Part shown: piece after piece, positions 24,956 to 35,545 of the stretch
Position numbering within the stretch: the stretch's first letter is position 1
Layout of the letters: every line of letters begins with the position of its first letter
DNA from: Crassaminicella indica
Lineage (GTDB): Bacteria > Bacillota > Clostridia > Peptostreptococcales > Thermotaleaceae
Assembly (NCBI RefSeq): GCF_019203185.1
Contig: NZ_CP078093.1
Coordinates: forward strand, 1,302,001 to 1,366,000
DNA length: 64,000 bases
Direction of reading: 5' to 3'
Position numbers and translations under genes: made by a program
The notes under the pieces: model-generated
The model's database searches: none
The model's input: the letters and a program-made list of their open reading frames with translations, nothing else
What the model was told of the DNA's origin: nothing

Positions 24956-25657
24956 TTGAGAAAAGAAAAATTTGTTTCTGTGATTATTGCGGCAGCAGGA
25001 AAAGGGAAAAGAATGAATAGCCATATTAATAAACAGTATTTGAATATAGGAGAAAAGCCTGTACTTGCTCATACTATCGAAGTTTTTAATAAGTGCTCTT
25101 TTATTGATGAAATAATTGTTGTAACACATCCTGATGAAGTTGCATATTGTAAAGAAAAGGTGATAAATTTTTTTGGGCTTGAAAAAGTAACAAAGGTTGT
25201 AGCAGGAGGTAAAGAACGTCAAGAGTCGATATTTAATGGGTTAAAGGCAGTATATCAAAAATGTGATATTGTAGTTATTCATGATGGTGCAAGACCGTTT
25301 GTAAGAGAAGAATATATTTTAAAGAGTATAGATGAGGCGATAAAGCATAAAGCCGTAGGGGTAGGTGTACCTGTAAAGGATACAATCAAAGTAGTGGATG
25401 AGGAAAAAAATATTAAAAATACGCTAAATAGAAATGTTCTTTGGGCTATACAAACTCCACAGACCTTTGACTATCAGTTGTTGTTGAGAGCCCATAAAAA
25501 AGCGATAGAAGATGGATATTTGGGTACAGATGATACTGTGTTAGTTGAAAGATTGGGTGAAAAAGTGAGAATGCTTATGAGTAGCTATGACAATATAAAA
25601 ATAACTACACCAGAAGATTTGTATATAGGAGAAGCTATTTTAAGGAATAGAAAATAG
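24956..25657 (+). CDS. ispD: 2-C-methyl-D-erythritol 4-phosphate cytidylyltransferase
   Basis: The 233-residue enzyme couples MEP with CTP in the non-mevalonate isoprenoid pathway. It has the nucleotidyltransferase P-loop [11 protein letters not shown] near the N-terminus, [14 protein letters not shown] (near 100) and the TDD motif in [14 protein letters not shown]. The start is TTG at 24956, six bases after GAGGTG; extending further upstream would put a terminator inside the gene. ispF follows 10 bases downstream, so CDP-ME formation and the cyclisation step are co-expressed, while ispE is elsewhere. Confidence 0.95.
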   Translation: MRKEKFVSVIIAAAGKGKRMNSHINKQYLNIGEKPVLAHTIEVFNKCSFIDEIIVVTHPDEVAYCKEKVINFFGLEKVTKVVAGGKERQESIFNGLKAVYQKCDIVVIHDGARPFVREEYILKSIDEAIKHKAVGVGVPVKDTIKVVDEEKNIKNTLNRNVLWAIQTPQTFDYQLLLRAHKKAIEDGYLGTDDTVLVERLGEKVRMLMSSYDNIKITTPEDLYIGEAILRNRK

Positions 25658-25667
25658 GAGGTTTTTT

Positions 25668-26153
25668 ATGCGTATTGGTATGGGATATGATGTACATAAA
25701 TTAGTTGATGGAAGAAAACTTATATTAGGTGGTGTTGAAATACCATATAAAAAGGGACTATTGGGACATTCTGATGCAGATGTACTCCTTCATGCTATAA
25801 AGGATGCATTGCTTGGAGCAGCAGCTCTTGGAGATATTGGAAAGCTATTTCCAGATACGGATGATAAGTTCAAGGGGGTTTCTAGTATAAAATTGTTATC
25901 AGAAGTAAATACTATTCTTCATACTAAAGGATATATAGTAAATAATATTGACAGTACGATTATTGCACAAAAGCCTAAAATGGCTCCATATATAGAGCAA
26001 ATGAGAAGAAACATAGCAGATACTTTAGGGATAGGAGTAGATGCTGTGAATGTAAAGGCAACTACTACGGAAGGATTGGGCTTTACAGGAATGGGTGAAG
26101 GTATTGCAGCTCAAGCTGTTGCAAGTATTATAAGATTTTCTGTTGACAAATAA
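25668..26153 (+). CDS. ispF: 2-C-methyl-D-erythritol 2,4-cyclodiphosphate synthase
   Basis: The 161-residue trimeric enzyme cyclises CDP-ME-2-phosphate to MEcPP. The metal site is present in the opening MGYDVHKL (DxH) and in [12 protein letters not shown]; other signatures are [11 protein letters not shown] and the late [18 protein letters not shown]. The usual length is about 157-160 residues. It begins with ATG after AGGAGG, 10 bases after ispD. The last codons contain the -35 box of the downstream proS promoter. Confidence 0.97.
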   Translation: MRIGMGYDVHKLVDGRKLILGGVEIPYKKGLLGHSDADVLLHAIKDALLGAAALGDIGKLFPDTDDKFKGVSSIKLLSEVNTILHTKGYIVNNIDSTIIAQKPKMAPYIEQMRRNIADTLGIGVDAVNVKATTTEGLGFTGMGEGIAAQAVASIIRFSVDK

Positions 26154-26171
26154 GCCAATATTGGTTAATAT
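26143..26171 (+). promoter_or_regulatory. Promoter of the proS T-box transcript, overlapping the ispF end
   Basis: TTGACA (26143-26148) lies in the last ispF codons; TAATAT (26166-26171) follows after 17 bp. Confidence 0.75.
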
Positions 26172-26200
26172 GTATTTAAGTTTAATTAAAAATGGTAAAA

Positions 26201-26437
26201 GCTGTGATAGGGAATAGTAGGATAGATGATTCTTTAAGAGAGCAAAGTTCATAGGCTGAGAGACTTTGTAAGAGGTATCTTTTCGAACCCGCCCTGGAGC
26301 TTAAGACTGAAAATCAGTAAGTCTTTACGGAGCTAGACCGTTATATCTAGTTTGAGAGGATTCTTTTGAATTAATTAGAGTGGTACCGCGGAAAATTATG
26401 CCCTTTCGTCTCTAGATGTAGACGAAGGGGTTTTTTT
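26201..26437 (+). promoter_or_regulatory. T-box riboswitch (Pro specifier) of proS
   Basis: The leader shows stem I elements, a probable CCC proline specifier at 26288-26290 (GAACCCGCC context), the antiterminator bulge TGGTACC at 26381-26387 and a terminator in which CCCTTTCGTCT (26401-26411) pairs with AGACGAAGGGG (26420-26430), followed by seven Ts. The specifier assignment is less certain than the T-box itself. It should induce proS when tRNA-Pro is uncharged. Confidence 0.93.
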
Positions 26438-26499
26438 ATGAAAGACTTTGTTGTTTTGATTAGAAATAAGATATTGTCTATGAAGAAAGGAGAAGGGAT

Positions 26500-27942
26500 A
26501 TGGCAAAGAAGGAAAAAGCATTTGTAAAAGATATAACACCTATGGAGGTTGACTTTCCACAATGGTATACAGATGTTATTAAGAAAACGGATATGGTAGA
26601 TTATTCACCAGTAAAAGGATTTATGGTTATTAAACCTTATGGCTATGCTATATGGGAAAATATTCAAAGCTATATGGACAAAAGATTCAAAGATACAGGA
26701 CATAAAAATATGTATTTTCCATTACTTATTCCAGAAAGCTTATTAAAAAAAGAAGCAGAGCATGTTGAAGGATTTGCACCAGAGGTAGCGTGGGTAACTC
26801 ATGGGGGAAATGAAAAGCTTGCAGAAAGACTATGTGTACGACCTACATCAGAAACTATTATCTGTTCTATGTATTCAAAATGGTTAAATTCATATAGAGA
26901 TTTACCTTATCTTTATAACCAGTGGTGTAGTGTTGTAAGATGGGAAAAATCTACAAGACCTTTCTTAAGAACATCAGAGTTTTTATGGCAAGAAGGACAT
27001 ACTTTGCATGAAACGGAAGAAGAAGCACAAGCAGAGACTATTCAAATGCTTAACATATATAAAGAAACAGCAGAAGAATTATTAGCGATTCCTGTTATAA
27101 CAGGAAGAAAGAGTGAAAAAGAAAAGTTTGCAGGAGCTCAGGCTACTTATACGATGGAAGCATTAATGCATGACGGTAAAGCACTTCAAGCTGGTACATC
27201 TCATAATTTAGGGCAGCATTTTACAAAAGCATTTGATATTACATTCTTAGGAAGAAATGGAGAAATGCAGCATCCATACCATACATCGTGGGGTGTATCT
27301 ACAAGATTAATTGGCGGTATTATAATGGTTCATGGAGATAATAGAGGATTAGTACTTCCTCCTAGAGTAGCGCCAACTCAAGTGATTATTATTCCTATTG
27401 CACAGCATAAGGAAGGTGTCTTAGACAAAGCTTATGAGCTTAAGAAAGCTTTAGGAGAAGATATTAGAATAGAAATTGATGATAGTGAAAACAATTCACC
27501 AGGTTGGAAGTTTAATGAATGGGAAATGAAAGGAGTTCCAATCCGTATAGAGATAGGTCCTAGAGATATAGAAAATAATCAAGTAATGATTTTTAGAAGA
27601 GATACCTTAGAAAAGCAAGCTGTTCCAATGGAAGGATTAAAAGAGACAGTAACAAAATTGTTAGATGATATTCATTATAATATGTTAGAGAAAGCTCGTA
27701 GATATAGAGATGAAAAAACTTATTATGTAGAAAATTTTGAAGACTTTAAGAAAAAGCAAGAAGAAAAACCTGGTTTTGCAAAGGCTATGTGGTGTGGAGA
27801 TCGTGCATGTGAAGAACGAATAAAAGCAGAAACAGGTGCGACGATAAGATGTATTCCATTTGAGCAAGAGGATTTGGGAAATAAGTGTCATTTTTGCGGA
27901 AAAGAAGCAAAGCATATGGTATACGTAGCAAGAGCATATTAA
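26500..27942 (+). CDS. proS: Proline--tRNA ligase, archaeal/eukaryotic-like (type 3)
   Basis: The 480-residue class II synthetase charges tRNA-Pro. It lacks the INS editing insertion of bacterial ProRS and carries the type-3 C-terminal extension with a zinc site ([12 protein letters not shown] and [15 protein letters not shown]). Motif 2 ([21 protein letters not shown]) and motif 3 ([17 protein letters not shown]) are complete. It starts with ATG after AAAGGAGAAGG and is governed by a Pro T-box. A second, degenerate ProRS of the bacterial type follows immediately; because this enzyme has no editing insertion, misacylated Ala-tRNA-Pro would need a separate editing factor. Confidence 0.97.
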   Translation: MAKKEKAFVKDITPMEVDFPQWYTDVIKKTDMVDYSPVKGFMVIKPYGYAIWENIQSYMDKRFKDTGHKNMYFPLLIPESLLKKEAEHVEGFAPEVAWVTHGGNEKLAERLCVRPTSETIICSMYSKWLNSYRDLPYLYNQWCSVVRWEKSTRPFLRTSEFLWQEGHTLHETEEEAQAETIQMLNIYKETAEELLAIPVITGRKSEKEKFAGAQATYTMEALMHDGKALQAGTSHNLGQHFTKAFDITFLGRNGEMQHPYHTSWGVSTRLIGGIIMVHGDNRGLVLPPRVAPTQVIIIPIAQHKEGVLDKAYELKKALGEDIRIEIDDSENNSPGWKFNEWEMKGVPIRIEIGPRDIENNQVMIFRRDTLEKQAVPMEGLKETVTKLLDDIHYNMLEKARRYRDEKTYYVENFEDFKKKQEEKPGFAKAMWCGDRACEERIKAETGATIRCIPFEQEDLGNKCHFCGKEAKHMVYVARAY

Positions 27943-27945
27943 AAG

Positions 27946-27969
27946 AGGTGGTTATCATGATAACCACCT
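27946..27969 (+). terminator. Perfect palindrome between the two ProRS genes, possible terminator
   Basis: AGGTGGTTATCA is followed directly by its reverse complement TGATAACCACCT, giving a 24-bp perfect palindrome four bases after the proS stop. The T tract is poor, so read-through into the second gene is likely. Confidence 0.55.
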
Positions 27970-28003
27970 TCATTTATAAATAAAAGGGAAAGGGGATTTA
28001 AAA

Positions 28004-29593
28004 ATGAGAGCATCAAAACTGTATTTAAATACTTTAAAGGAAGTTCCTTCAGAGATTGAAAAAATATCAGAAAAGCTACTCATTAGAGCTGGTATTATGA
28101 GAAAGGTTGGGGGAAGCTATGCCTATTTGCCATTAGGATACAGGATTATTGAGAAAATAAATAAAATAGCAAAAGAAGTATTCGATGAAGCAGGAATACA
28201 AGAATTTACTATGCTTTCACAAGCAAGTGAAGAATTATATGCACAACTTGTGAAAAAAGACTTAAAGTCGTATAAGCAGCTTCCGTTTGGATTTTATCAA
28301 GTGCAAACAGTGTGTCAAAATGCGGAAAATAAAAAAGGAAATATCAATTTTTCTATAGTTACTTTTGATAAAGATTTAGAGGGCTTAAATAAACACTTTG
28401 AAGCTTTACACACATATTATGAAAAAATATTTAAAAAATGTGGATTACCTACAGTACAAGTGAAGGATATCCACAATGAAGAAGAAATATTATCTGGTAA
28501 ATTTGTAAGGATTTCTGATGAAGGAAAAGAAGAAATCGCTTTATGTAAGGATTGTGGTTATAAGGCTACAAGAAAACGAGCAAAATGCATTGTAGATCTA
28601 CCTAAACAAGATGAGGAAATGTATCCATTAGAAGAAGTTTATACACCAAATGTAAAAACTATTGAAGAACTAAATAAATTTTTGGATGTAGAAGAAGAAC
28701 GACTAATGAAATGCTTATTACTAAAAGGAAAGGATAAATTTATAGCAGCATTTATTCGCGGAGATAGAGATTTAAATTTAACAAAGCTAGAAGATGGGCT
28801 AAATTTAGAACCGATGGAACTAAGTTTTGCAGAGGCTGAAGATGTAGAGCGTATTACAGGTGCAAAGACAGGTTTTGCAGGTCCAATAGGGATAAAGGAT
28901 GTTACTATAGTTGTAGATGATGAAGTAGTAGAGATGAAAAATGCTATAGCAGGTGGGAACAAAACAGATTATCATATTAAAAATGTAAATTATGAAAGAG
29001 ATTTCAAGGCTGATTATATTTTTGATATAAAAACCATAAAAGAAGGAGACAAATGTCCGAAATGTAATGGGCATATATCAATTAAGAGAGCTACCCAATT
29101 TGGGCAAATAAAGAAACTAAAAACAGACTATAGTCAACAATTAGGAGTTACATTTATTGATGAGCTTGGAAAAGAAAAACCTGTGTTTATGGGTAATTAT
29201 ATATTAGATATTACAAAAATATTATTTGGTATTGTAGATGCTAATCATGATGAAGGTGGAATTATATGGCCAATGAGTGTTGCACCTTTTCATGTAATAA
29301 TTACTGTAGTGAATGTAAAGAAGGAAGAACAAGTCCTTTTAGGAGAAAAAATATATAAAGAATTATTAGATGCAGGCATTGAAGTATTGTTAGATGATAG
29401 AAACGAAAGAGCAGGAGCTAAGTTTAAAGATGCAGACCTTTTAGGTATTCCTATAAGAATTACGGTAGGAAAAAAAGCAGGAGAAGGTATTGTGGAGTAT
29501 AAAATAAGAAATAAAGAAGAAAAAGAAGAGATTACTTATAATCAAGCAGTTTCAAATGTATTAAATATGTTAAATGTTGTTATAGATAAATAA
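28004..29593 (+). CDS. Degenerate bacterial-type prolyl-tRNA synthetase paralogue, probably not a synthetase
   Basis: The 529-residue protein aligns by eye with bacterial ProRS from its first residues (MRASKLYLNTLKEVPSE) to the C-terminal anticodon domain. However, the block between motif 1 and motif 2 (the WEKYG ... GPTHEEV part) is missing near residue 81, motif 2 is replaced by a segment without its arginines (about 100-122), IGGSxSHEF is absent, and motif 3 reads GNYILDITK where GIGxSR is expected. The INS editing-domain region (about 225-340) is well kept, including TGAKTGFAGPIGI and EMKNAIAGGNKTDYHIKNVN. It is open from start to stop, so it is not a decayed pseudogene. A trans-editing or tRNA-binding role is inferred. 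Its last codons lie in a MITE-like repeat. Confidence 0.85.
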   Translation: MRASKLYLNTLKEVPSEIEKISEKLLIRAGIMRKVGGSYAYLPLGYRIIEKINKIAKEVFDEAGIQEFTMLSQASEELYAQLVKKDLKSYKQLPFGFYQVQTVCQNAENKKGNINFSIVTFDKDLEGLNKHFEALHTYYEKIFKKCGLPTVQVKDIHNEEEILSGKFVRISDEGKEEIALCKDCGYKATRKRAKCIVDLPKQDEEMYPLEEVYTPNVKTIEELNKFLDVEEERLMKCLLLKGKDKFIAAFIRGDRDLNLTKLEDGLNLEPMELSFAEAEDVERITGAKTGFAGPIGIKDVTIVVDDEVVEMKNAIAGGNKTDYHIKNVNYERDFKADYIFDIKTIKEGDKCPKCNGHISIKRATQFGQIKKLKTDYSQQLGVTFIDELGKEKPVFMGNYILDITKILFGIVDANHDEGGIIWPMSVAPFHVIITVVNVKKEEQVLLGEKIYKELLDAGIEVLLDDRNERAGAKFKDADLLGIPIRITVGKKAGEGIVEYKIRNKEEKEEITYNQAVSNVLNMLNVVIDK

Positions 29594-29665
29594 CTTCAAA
29601 AGTTATCAAAGTCATTCACTTATCTTTATATATTTCTTTTTTAATGTTGATGTTGTTTATCTATA
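29581..29665. mobile_element. MITE-like palindromic repeat, short copy overlapping the ProRS-paralogue stop
   Basis: A left end (TATAGATAAATAACTTCAAA) is joined to the last 65 bases of the right end (to GTTGTTTATCTATA). The last three codons and the stop TAA of the upstream gene lie inside it. Confidence 0.8.
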
Positions 29666-29717
29666 TAGTATAAAATAAAAGGACTAAAGGGTAAAATAGC
29701 ATATAAGGGTAAATCAG

Positions 29718-29746
29718 TTGATAATAAATGTATTTTTCGATATAAT
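29718..29746 (+). promoter_or_regulatory. Sigma-A promoter of gltX
   Basis: TTGATA (29718-29723), 17-bp spacer, perfect TATAAT (29741-29746). Confidence 0.85.
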
Positions 29747-29785
29747 GAATGAATATAAAAAGTTTTTTAATTAGGAGGAGCTTGT

Positions 29786-31264
29786 ATGACGGTAAGAGTT
29801 AGATTTGCACCAAGTCCTACAGGATTTGTACATATAGGAAGTTTAAGGACTGCTCTATATAATTATTTATTTGCAAAACAAAATAATGGTAAGTATATAT
29901 TGAGAATAGAAGATACAGATAGAACAAGATATGTTGAAGGTGCCATAGAAAATATGATTGAAGCTTTAAAATGGGCTGGCATTGAGCATGATGAAGGAGT
30001 TGTGCTTGAAAATGGAAAGCTTGTTCAAAAAGGAGAAATGGGACCATATGTCCAATCAGAAAGACTTGAAATTTATCAAAAATATATTCAAAAGCTACTT
30101 GAAGAGGGACATGCATATTATTGCTTCTGTTCTAAAGAAAGATTAGAAAGAGTAAGAGAAGAACAAAAGAATAATGGAGAGACTCCTAAGTATGATGGTC
30201 ATTGCAGAAATATTTCTATAGAAGAAGCAAAGAGAAGGATTGCGAGTGGGGAAGAATATGTAGTGAGATTAAAATTTCCTGAAAATAGAGAGATTGCTTT
30301 TTCTGATGTAATAAGAGGAAATGTAGTGGTTAATACAAATGATTTAGATGATCAGGTACTGATGAAAACAGATGGATTCCCAACATATCATTTTGCTGTT
30401 GTGGTAGATGATCATTTAATGAAGATTACTCATGTAATTCGTGGAGAAGAATGGATTATATCAACACCAAAGCATGCTTATTTATATGAAGTATTAGGAT
30501 GGGAAGCACCAAAATTTGTACATCTTCCAAATATTTTAAATAAAGATAGAAAGAAATTAAGTAAAAGACAAGGGGATGTTGCTGCAGAAGACTTTAAGAG
30601 AAAAGGATATCTTCCGCAAGGACTTGTAAATTACTTAGCACTTGTAGGTTGGAGTCCAGAGGATAATCAAGAGATTTTCTCTATGGAGGATTTGATTGAA
30701 AAATTTTCACTAGAGAGAGTATCTAAAAGTGGAGGGGTATTTGATACAGACAAGTTAAACTGGATTAATGCTCACTATATGAAAGAAGCTTCTGTTGAAG
30801 AGATTACTGATTTAGCTATTCCTCATCTTGTAGATGCTGGATATATTACAAAAGAAGAAGCGAAAGAGAAATATGAATGGCTAAAGGATATGGTACAATT
30901 ACTACAGGATAGACTTTCCTTTGCTGGTGAAATCGTAGAAAAAGCAGATATTTTCTTTAAAACAGAAATAACACCAGAAGATGAAAAAGCTGAGGAGGTT
31001 CTAAAGCTTGAGCATCTACCGCATCTATTAGAAGTATTTGCACAAAAGGTAAAGGAAGCTGAAATAGTTGATGAATCATTTGGAAAAACAGCATTAAAAG
31101 CTATTCAAAAAGAAACTGGGTATAAAGGGAAAAATCTTTTTATGCCGATCAGAGTGGCACTAACAGGAGAAGTACATGGTCCTGACTTGAATTTGATGAT
31201 GAAAGTTTTAGGGAAACAAAATATACTATCTCGCATAGAATATGTAAAAACACATCTATTATAA
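29786..31264 (+). CDS. gltX: Glutamate--tRNA ligase
   Basis: The 492-residue class I synthetase charges tRNA-Glu. It has the HIGH-type motif [18 protein letters not shown] at the N-terminus, a zinc-binding segment (YCFCSKERL ... KYDGHC, about 112-145) and the KMSKS-type loop KKLSKRQGD (near 257), with an all-helical anticodon domain behind. A separate glnS lies 2.5 kb downstream, so a discriminating GluRS would suffice, but sequence alone does not settle this. TTAGGAGGAG precedes the ATG. It has its own promoter and is followed directly by a Cys T-box. Confidence 0.96.
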   Translation: MTVRVRFAPSPTGFVHIGSLRTALYNYLFAKQNNGKYILRIEDTDRTRYVEGAIENMIEALKWAGIEHDEGVVLENGKLVQKGEMGPYVQSERLEIYQKYIQKLLEEGHAYYCFCSKERLERVREEQKNNGETPKYDGHCRNISIEEAKRRIASGEEYVVRLKFPENREIAFSDVIRGNVVVNTNDLDDQVLMKTDGFPTYHFAVVVDDHLMKITHVIRGEEWIISTPKHAYLYEVLGWEAPKFVHLPNILNKDRKKLSKRQGDVAAEDFKRKGYLPQGLVNYLALVGWSPEDNQEIFSMEDLIEKFSLERVSKSGGVFDTDKLNWINAHYMKEASVEEITDLAIPHLVDAGYITKEEAKEKYEWLKDMVQLLQDRLSFAGEIVEKADIFFKTEITPEDEKAEEVLKLEHLPHLLEVFAQKVKEAEIVDESFGKTALKAIQKETGYKGKNLFMPIRVALTGEVHGPDLNLMMKVLGKQNILSRIEYVKTHLL

Positions 31265-31271
31265 ATGCAGT

Positions 31272-31493
31272 GATTAGGAGAGTAGGTTTAAAAAAGCTGA
31301 CAGAGAAAAGCTATCGTTGGCTGAGAGTAGCTTAAGTGTTTTTTAAACTGAAGTGCACCTATGAGCAGCTGTCCGAAAATTAGTAGGCACAGTCGGTAAG
31401 CGCCGTTAATGCTAAATAAGCTGAGGGGAAACCCTAAGCAGAGTGGAACCGCGAATGACCTTCGTCTCTGTATATGGAGAGGAAGGTTTTTTT
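31272..31493 (+). promoter_or_regulatory. T-box riboswitch (Cys specifier) of cysE-cysS
   Basis: A TGC cysteine specifier at 31354-31356 lies in GAAGTGCACC; the antiterminator bulge TGGAACC is at 31444-31450. The terminator ACCTTC...TCTC (from 31458) pairs with GAGAGGAAGGT (to 31486), then Ts. It should induce serine acetylation and Cys-tRNA synthesis together when charged tRNA-Cys runs low. I see no clear promoter between gltX and this leader. Confidence 0.92.
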
Positions 31494-31545
31494 ATTTAAC
31501 TTTAACAAATTTTGCCACTTATCACTATGGAAAGGAGGATGGGAT

Positions 31546-32223
31546 ATGTTAAAATTATTAAGAGCTCTTAATGAAGATATTGAAGCTGTTTTAGATAGAG
31601 ACCCTGCTGCAAAGAGTAAGCTTGAAGTGCTTTTGTGCTATCCATGTATCCACAGTATTATTAGTCATCGCATTGCCCATGCCTTGTACAATAGAGGATT
31701 TGTGGTATTGGCAAGATTTATATCTCAAATGGCAAGATTTTTTACAGGTATAGAAATTCATCCAGGAGCGAAAATAGGCAAAAGGCTTTTTATTGATCAT
31801 GGTATGGGTGTGGTGATTGGAGAAACAACTGAAATTGGTGATGATGTTACTATTTATCAAGGTGCTACTTTAGGTGGAACAGGAAAAGAAAAAGGAAAAA
31901 GGCATCCTACAATAGGAAACAATGTTGTAATAAGTAGTGGTGCTAAAGTATTAGGTCCTTTTAAAGTAGGGGATAATTCAAAAATAGGTTCAGGTTCTGT
32001 TGTATTAAAGGAAGTGCCACCAAACTGTACAGTTGTAGGGGTGCCGGGGCGTATTGTTGTTAAGGACAATGTAAAAATAAGGAGCATTAGTAAACCTGAT
32101 ATTGATTTGGATCAAGTTCATTTACCAGATCCAATAATGCAAGAGTTAGAATGCTTGAGAAAAAGAATTGCTCATTTAGAGAAAATGCTTGAGGAGGGGG
32201 AAAAGAGAAATGAAGCTATATAA
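31546..32223 (+). CDS. cysE: Serine O-acetyltransferase
   Basis: The 225-residue enzyme makes O-acetylserine, the precursor for cysteine. A helical N-terminal domain (about 1-65) precedes a left-handed beta-helix of hexapeptide repeats (about 65-180, [10 protein letters not shown] ... [19 protein letters not shown]). The catalytic His-Asp region [12 protein letters not shown] is present. A short charged coiled tail (about 195-225) follows. ATG 31546 has AAAGGAGGAT upstream. Its end overlaps the start of cysS by 14 bases, so both are translated together under the Cys T-box. Confidence 0.96.
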   Translation: MLKLLRALNEDIEAVLDRDPAAKSKLEVLLCYPCIHSIISHRIAHALYNRGFVVLARFISQMARFFTGIEIHPGAKIGKRLFIDHGMGVVIGETTEIGDDVTIYQGATLGGTGKEKGKRHPTIGNNVVISSGAKVLGPFKVGDNSKIGSGSVVLKEVPPNCTVVGVPGRIVVKDNVKIRSISKPDIDLDQVHLPDPIMQELECLRKRIAHLEKMLEEGEKRNEAI

Positions 32224-33607
32224 TACACTTACAAGAAAGAAGGAAGAATTCATACCAATAGATAAAAATAATGTAAAAATATATGCTTGTGGTCCAACGG
32301 TATATAATTACTTTCATATTGGGAATGCAAGACCTTTTGTTGTGTTTGACACATTAAGAAGATATCTTGAGTATAGAGGGTATAATGTAAAATTTGTACA
32401 AAATTTCACAGATGTAGATGATAAAATTATTAATAGAGCAAATGAAGAGGGAATAACACCTAAAGAGGTGAGTGAAAAATATATAGAGGAATATTTTAAA
32501 GATGCAAAAACTATAGGTGTAAGAAAAGCAGATGTACATCCTAAAGTAACTGAAAATATTGATGATATTATATCATTTGTACAAAAATTAATAGATAGGG
32601 GATATGCTTATGAAGTAAATGGAGATGTATATTTTGATACATCAAAATTTAAGGATTATGGAAAATTATCTAAGCAAAGCATAGAGGATTTAGAAGCTGG
32701 AGCGAGAATTGAAGTGAATGATGTGAAGAAAAGTCCAATGGATTTTGCTTTATGGAAAAGTCAAAAACCGGGAGAAATTGCATGGAGTAGTCCGTGGGGG
32801 AAAGGTAGACCGGGATGGCATATTGAATGCTCTGTTATGGCTACAAAATATTTAGGAGAAACTATTGATATTCATGCAGGGGGGCAGGATTTAATTTTCC
32901 CACATCATGAAAATGAAATCGCTCAAAGTGAAGCTTGTACAGGGAAACCATTTGCTAAATATTGGATGCATAATGGATATATTACTATTAATAATGAAAA
33001 AATGTCGAAATCAAAGGGGAATTTTTTTACAGTAAGAGATGTACTAAAAGAATTTGACGGAGAAGTAGTGCGTTTTTTCCTATTATCAGCGCAATACAGA
33101 AATCCAATTAATTTTAGCAGGGAGCTTATGGAGCAAGCGAAAAATGGCTTGGAAAGACTGTATAATGCGAAAAATAATTTATTTCATTTACTCCAAAATG
33201 TAGAAGAAAGAGATATTGATGAAGAAGAAAAAGCATTGTTTAAAGTGTTTGAAAAGTACAGGGAAAAATTTATTGAAGCAATGGAAGATGATTTGAATAC
33301 AGCAGATGCTATTGCAGCAGTGTTTGAATTAGTAAAAGAAATAAATTCTCATGTAAATGAAAAGGCTTCAAAGGAGTTTGTACAAAAAAGCTTAGAGCTA
33401 TTTATGGAATTGGCTAGTGTCTTAGGAATTGCTACAAAAGAGCAAGAAAATTTAGATGAAGAAATTGAAAAGCTGATAGAAGAAAGACAGCAGGCTAGAA
33501 AGAATAGAAACTTTGCATTAGCAGATAAAATAAGAGATGATTTAAAGGCTAGAGGGATAATTCTTGAAGATACACCACAAGGAACAAAATGGCATATACA
33601 AAAATAA
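32210..33607 (+). CDS. cysS: Cysteine--tRNA ligase
   Basis: The 465-residue class I synthetase charges tRNA-Cys. The HIGH-type motif HIGNARP (near 36), the zinc ligands in [18 protein letters not shown] and [12 protein letters not shown], and KMSKSKGN (near 264) are all present. ATG 32210 is chosen since GAGGAGGGG lies at 32191-32199 inside the end of cysE. The overlap suggests translational coupling. A strong terminator closes the operon. Confidence 0.97.
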   Translation: MKLYNTLTRKKEEFIPIDKNNVKIYACGPTVYNYFHIGNARPFVVFDTLRRYLEYRGYNVKFVQNFTDVDDKIINRANEEGITPKEVSEKYIEEYFKDAKTIGVRKADVHPKVTENIDDIISFVQKLIDRGYAYEVNGDVYFDTSKFKDYGKLSKQSIEDLEAGARIEVNDVKKSPMDFALWKSQKPGEIAWSSPWGKGRPGWHIECSVMATKYLGETIDIHAGGQDLIFPHHENEIAQSEACTGKPFAKYWMHNGYITINNEKMSKSKGNFFTVRDVLKEFDGEVVRFFLLSAQYRNPINFSRELMEQAKNGLERLYNAKNNLFHLLQNVEERDIDEEEKALFKVFEKYREKFIEAMEDDLNTADAIAAVFELVKEINSHVNEKASKEFVQKSLELFMELASVLGIATKEQENLDEEIEKLIEERQQARKNRNFALADKIRDDLKARGIILEDTPQGTKWHIQK

Positions 33608-33608
33608 A

Positions 33609-33639
33609 AAAATAGCCGATTAACTGAATCGGCTATTTT
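33609..33639 (+). terminator. Terminator after cysS
   Basis: AAAATAGCCGATT pairs perfectly with AATCGGCTATTTT across a 5-base loop. Confidence 0.9.
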
Positions 33640-33652
33640 CCGTTGAAACTTT

Positions 33653-33681
33653 TTGATATATTTATATGAATGCGTTATAAT
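33653..33681 (+). promoter_or_regulatory. Sigma-A promoter of glnS
   Basis: TTGATA (33653-33658), 17-bp spacer, perfect TATAAT (33676-33681). Confidence 0.85.
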
Positions 33682-33738
33682 TATATTCAAAATACAAATA
33701 ATTTTAATAAAGCAATGAAGGAGAAAGGTCGTGTATGC

Positions 33739-35394
33739 ATGGAGAATAAAATATCATCAAATTTTATAAGAAATATTATTATAGATGATTTAGAATCAGG
33801 AAAACACAAGGAAATTGTTACTCGTTTCCCACCAGAGCCAAATGGATATTTACATATTGGACATGCTAAAGCTATTTTTGTAGATTTTGAATTAGCAGAT
33901 GAATTTGGTGGTAGAACAAACTTGCGTTTTGACGATACGAACCCAATAAAAGAAGATACAGAATATGTAGAAGCGATCAAGGAAGATATTAAGTGGCTAG
34001 GTTATCAATGGGATGGGCTATATTTTGCATCTGATTATTTTGAAGAAATGTATAATAGAGCAGTATTGTTAATAAAAAAAGGAAAAGCTTATGTATGTGA
34101 TTTGTCTGCAGAAGAGATAAGAGCATATCGTGGAACCTTGAAAGAACCAGGGAAACCAAGCCCTTATAGAGAAAGAAGTGTAGAAGAAAATTTAGACTTA
34201 TTTGAGCGCATGAAAAATGGTGAATTTAAAGATGGTGAGAAGGTATTAAGAGCTAAAATAGATATGGCATCACCTAATATGAATATGCGAGACCCAGTAA
34301 TATACCGTATATCTCATACTACTCATCATAATACAGGAGACAAATGGTGTATTTATCCTATGTATGATTTTGCACATCCATTAGAGGATGCAATTGAGGG
34401 GATTACGCATTCGTTATGTTCTTTAGAATTTGAAGATCATCGTCCGTTGTATGATTGGTTTGTTAGAGAATGTGAAATGGAGCATGTTCCTCGTCAAATT
34501 GAATTTGCAAGACTAAACTTAACAAATACGGTGATGAGTAAAAGAAAATTAAAGCAATTAGTAGATGAAAATTATGTTGATGGATGGGACGACCCACGCA
34601 TGCCGACACTTGCAGGATTGAGAAGAAGAGGGTATACACCAGAAGCTATTCGCAACTTTATTAAAGAAACAGGTATTGCAAAAAGCAATAGTGTAATAGA
34701 TTCTATGATGCTTGAACATTTTATCAGAGAAGATTTAAAATTAAAAGCACCGAGAACAATGGGAGTTTTAAGACCGTTAAAGGTAGTTATTACAAATTAT
34801 CCTGAAGACCAAGTAGAAATGCTTGATGCTGAAATCAATCCTGAAAATCCTGAAATGGGAATAAGACAAATTCCATTTTCAAGAGAAATTTATATTGAAC
34901 AAGAGGATTTTATGGAAAATCCGCCAAAAAAATATCACCGATTATACCCTGGTAATGAAGTAAGATTAAAGCATGCATATTTTATTAAATGTAATGATGT
35001 TATTAAAGATAAAAATGGAAATATATTAGAAATTCATTGTACATATGATAAAGAAACAAAAAGTGGAACAGGATTTACAGGAAGAAAGGTAAAGGGAACT
35101 ATTCATTGGGTAGATGCAAAAAATGCAGTACCAGCAGAATTTAGACTATATGAGCCTTTGATTTTAGATGAAGAACAAAAGGAAGATAAAACTTTCTTAG
35201 AATGTGTAAATCCAAATTCGTTAGAAATACTACAAGGCTTTATTGAGCCAAATATGAAAGATGTAAAACCTCAAGATAAGTTTCAGTTCTTCAGACATGG
35301 ATACTTTAATGTAGATCCAAAATATACAACAGAAGAAAAGATAGTATTTAATAGAATTGTATCGCTAAAAAGCTCTTTTAAATTAAAGAAATAG
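33739..35394 (+). CDS. glnS: Glutamine--tRNA ligase
   Basis: The 551-residue class I synthetase charges tRNA-Gln directly. [15 protein letters not shown] (near 30-44), RFDDTNP and MSKRKL (near 266) identify GlnRS, and the C-terminal two-barrel anticodon domain follows (about 340-550). Most Firmicutes instead use GatCAB transamidation, although GlnRS occurs in a number of clostridia, probably by old transfer. ATG 33739 is chosen by the AAGGAGAAAGG site ten bases upstream; earlier in-frame codons lie in the promoter. It has its own promoter and terminator. Confidence 0.96.
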   Translation: MENKISSNFIRNIIIDDLESGKHKEIVTRFPPEPNGYLHIGHAKAIFVDFELADEFGGRTNLRFDDTNPIKEDTEYVEAIKEDIKWLGYQWDGLYFASDYFEEMYNRAVLLIKKGKAYVCDLSAEEIRAYRGTLKEPGKPSPYRERSVEENLDLFERMKNGEFKDGEKVLRAKIDMASPNMNMRDPVIYRISHTTHHNTGDKWCIYPMYDFAHPLEDAIEGITHSLCSLEFEDHRPLYDWFVRECEMEHVPRQIEFARLNLTNTVMSKRKLKQLVDENYVDGWDDPRMPTLAGLRRRGYTPEAIRNFIKETGIAKSNSVIDSMMLEHFIREDLKLKAPRTMGVLRPLKVVITNYPEDQVEMLDAEINPENPEMGIRQIPFSREIYIEQEDFMENPPKKYHRLYPGNEVRLKHAYFIKCNDVIKDKNGNILEIHCTYDKETKSGTGFTGRKVKGTIHWVDAKNAVPAEFRLYEPLILDEEQKEDKTFLECVNPNSLEILQGFIEPNMKDVKPQDKFQFFRHGYFNVDPKYTTEEKIVFNRIVSLKSSFKLKK

Positions 35395-35400
35395 CTAGAA

Positions 35401-35447
35401 AATGTCGTTAGTCTTAAAATGATAAAGATTGACGACATTGCTCTTTT
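35401..35447 (+). terminator. Terminator after glnS
   Basis: AATGTCGTTAGTCTT pairs with AAGATTGACGACATT (two G-T pairs), followed by GCTCTTTT. Confidence 0.75.
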
Positions 35448-35545
35448 CTGCATGAAACTGCTTTTATGTTTGGGAAAATTATAGTATGATGGAATAAGAC
35501 TATAATAATGGAGAATATAAAAATACAAATAAGGTAGGGTTTTTG

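Noticed and set aside
28004-29593. The second ProRS gene as a pseudogene
   Set aside because: The frame is intact over 529 codons, the losses are concentrated in catalytic motifs, and the editing-domain region is preserved, which fits changed function better than decay.
31474-31545. An earlier cysE start inside the T-box terminator
   Set aside because: The ATG at 31474 lies in the terminator stem; ATG 31546 has a strong ribosome binding site and the normal family start.
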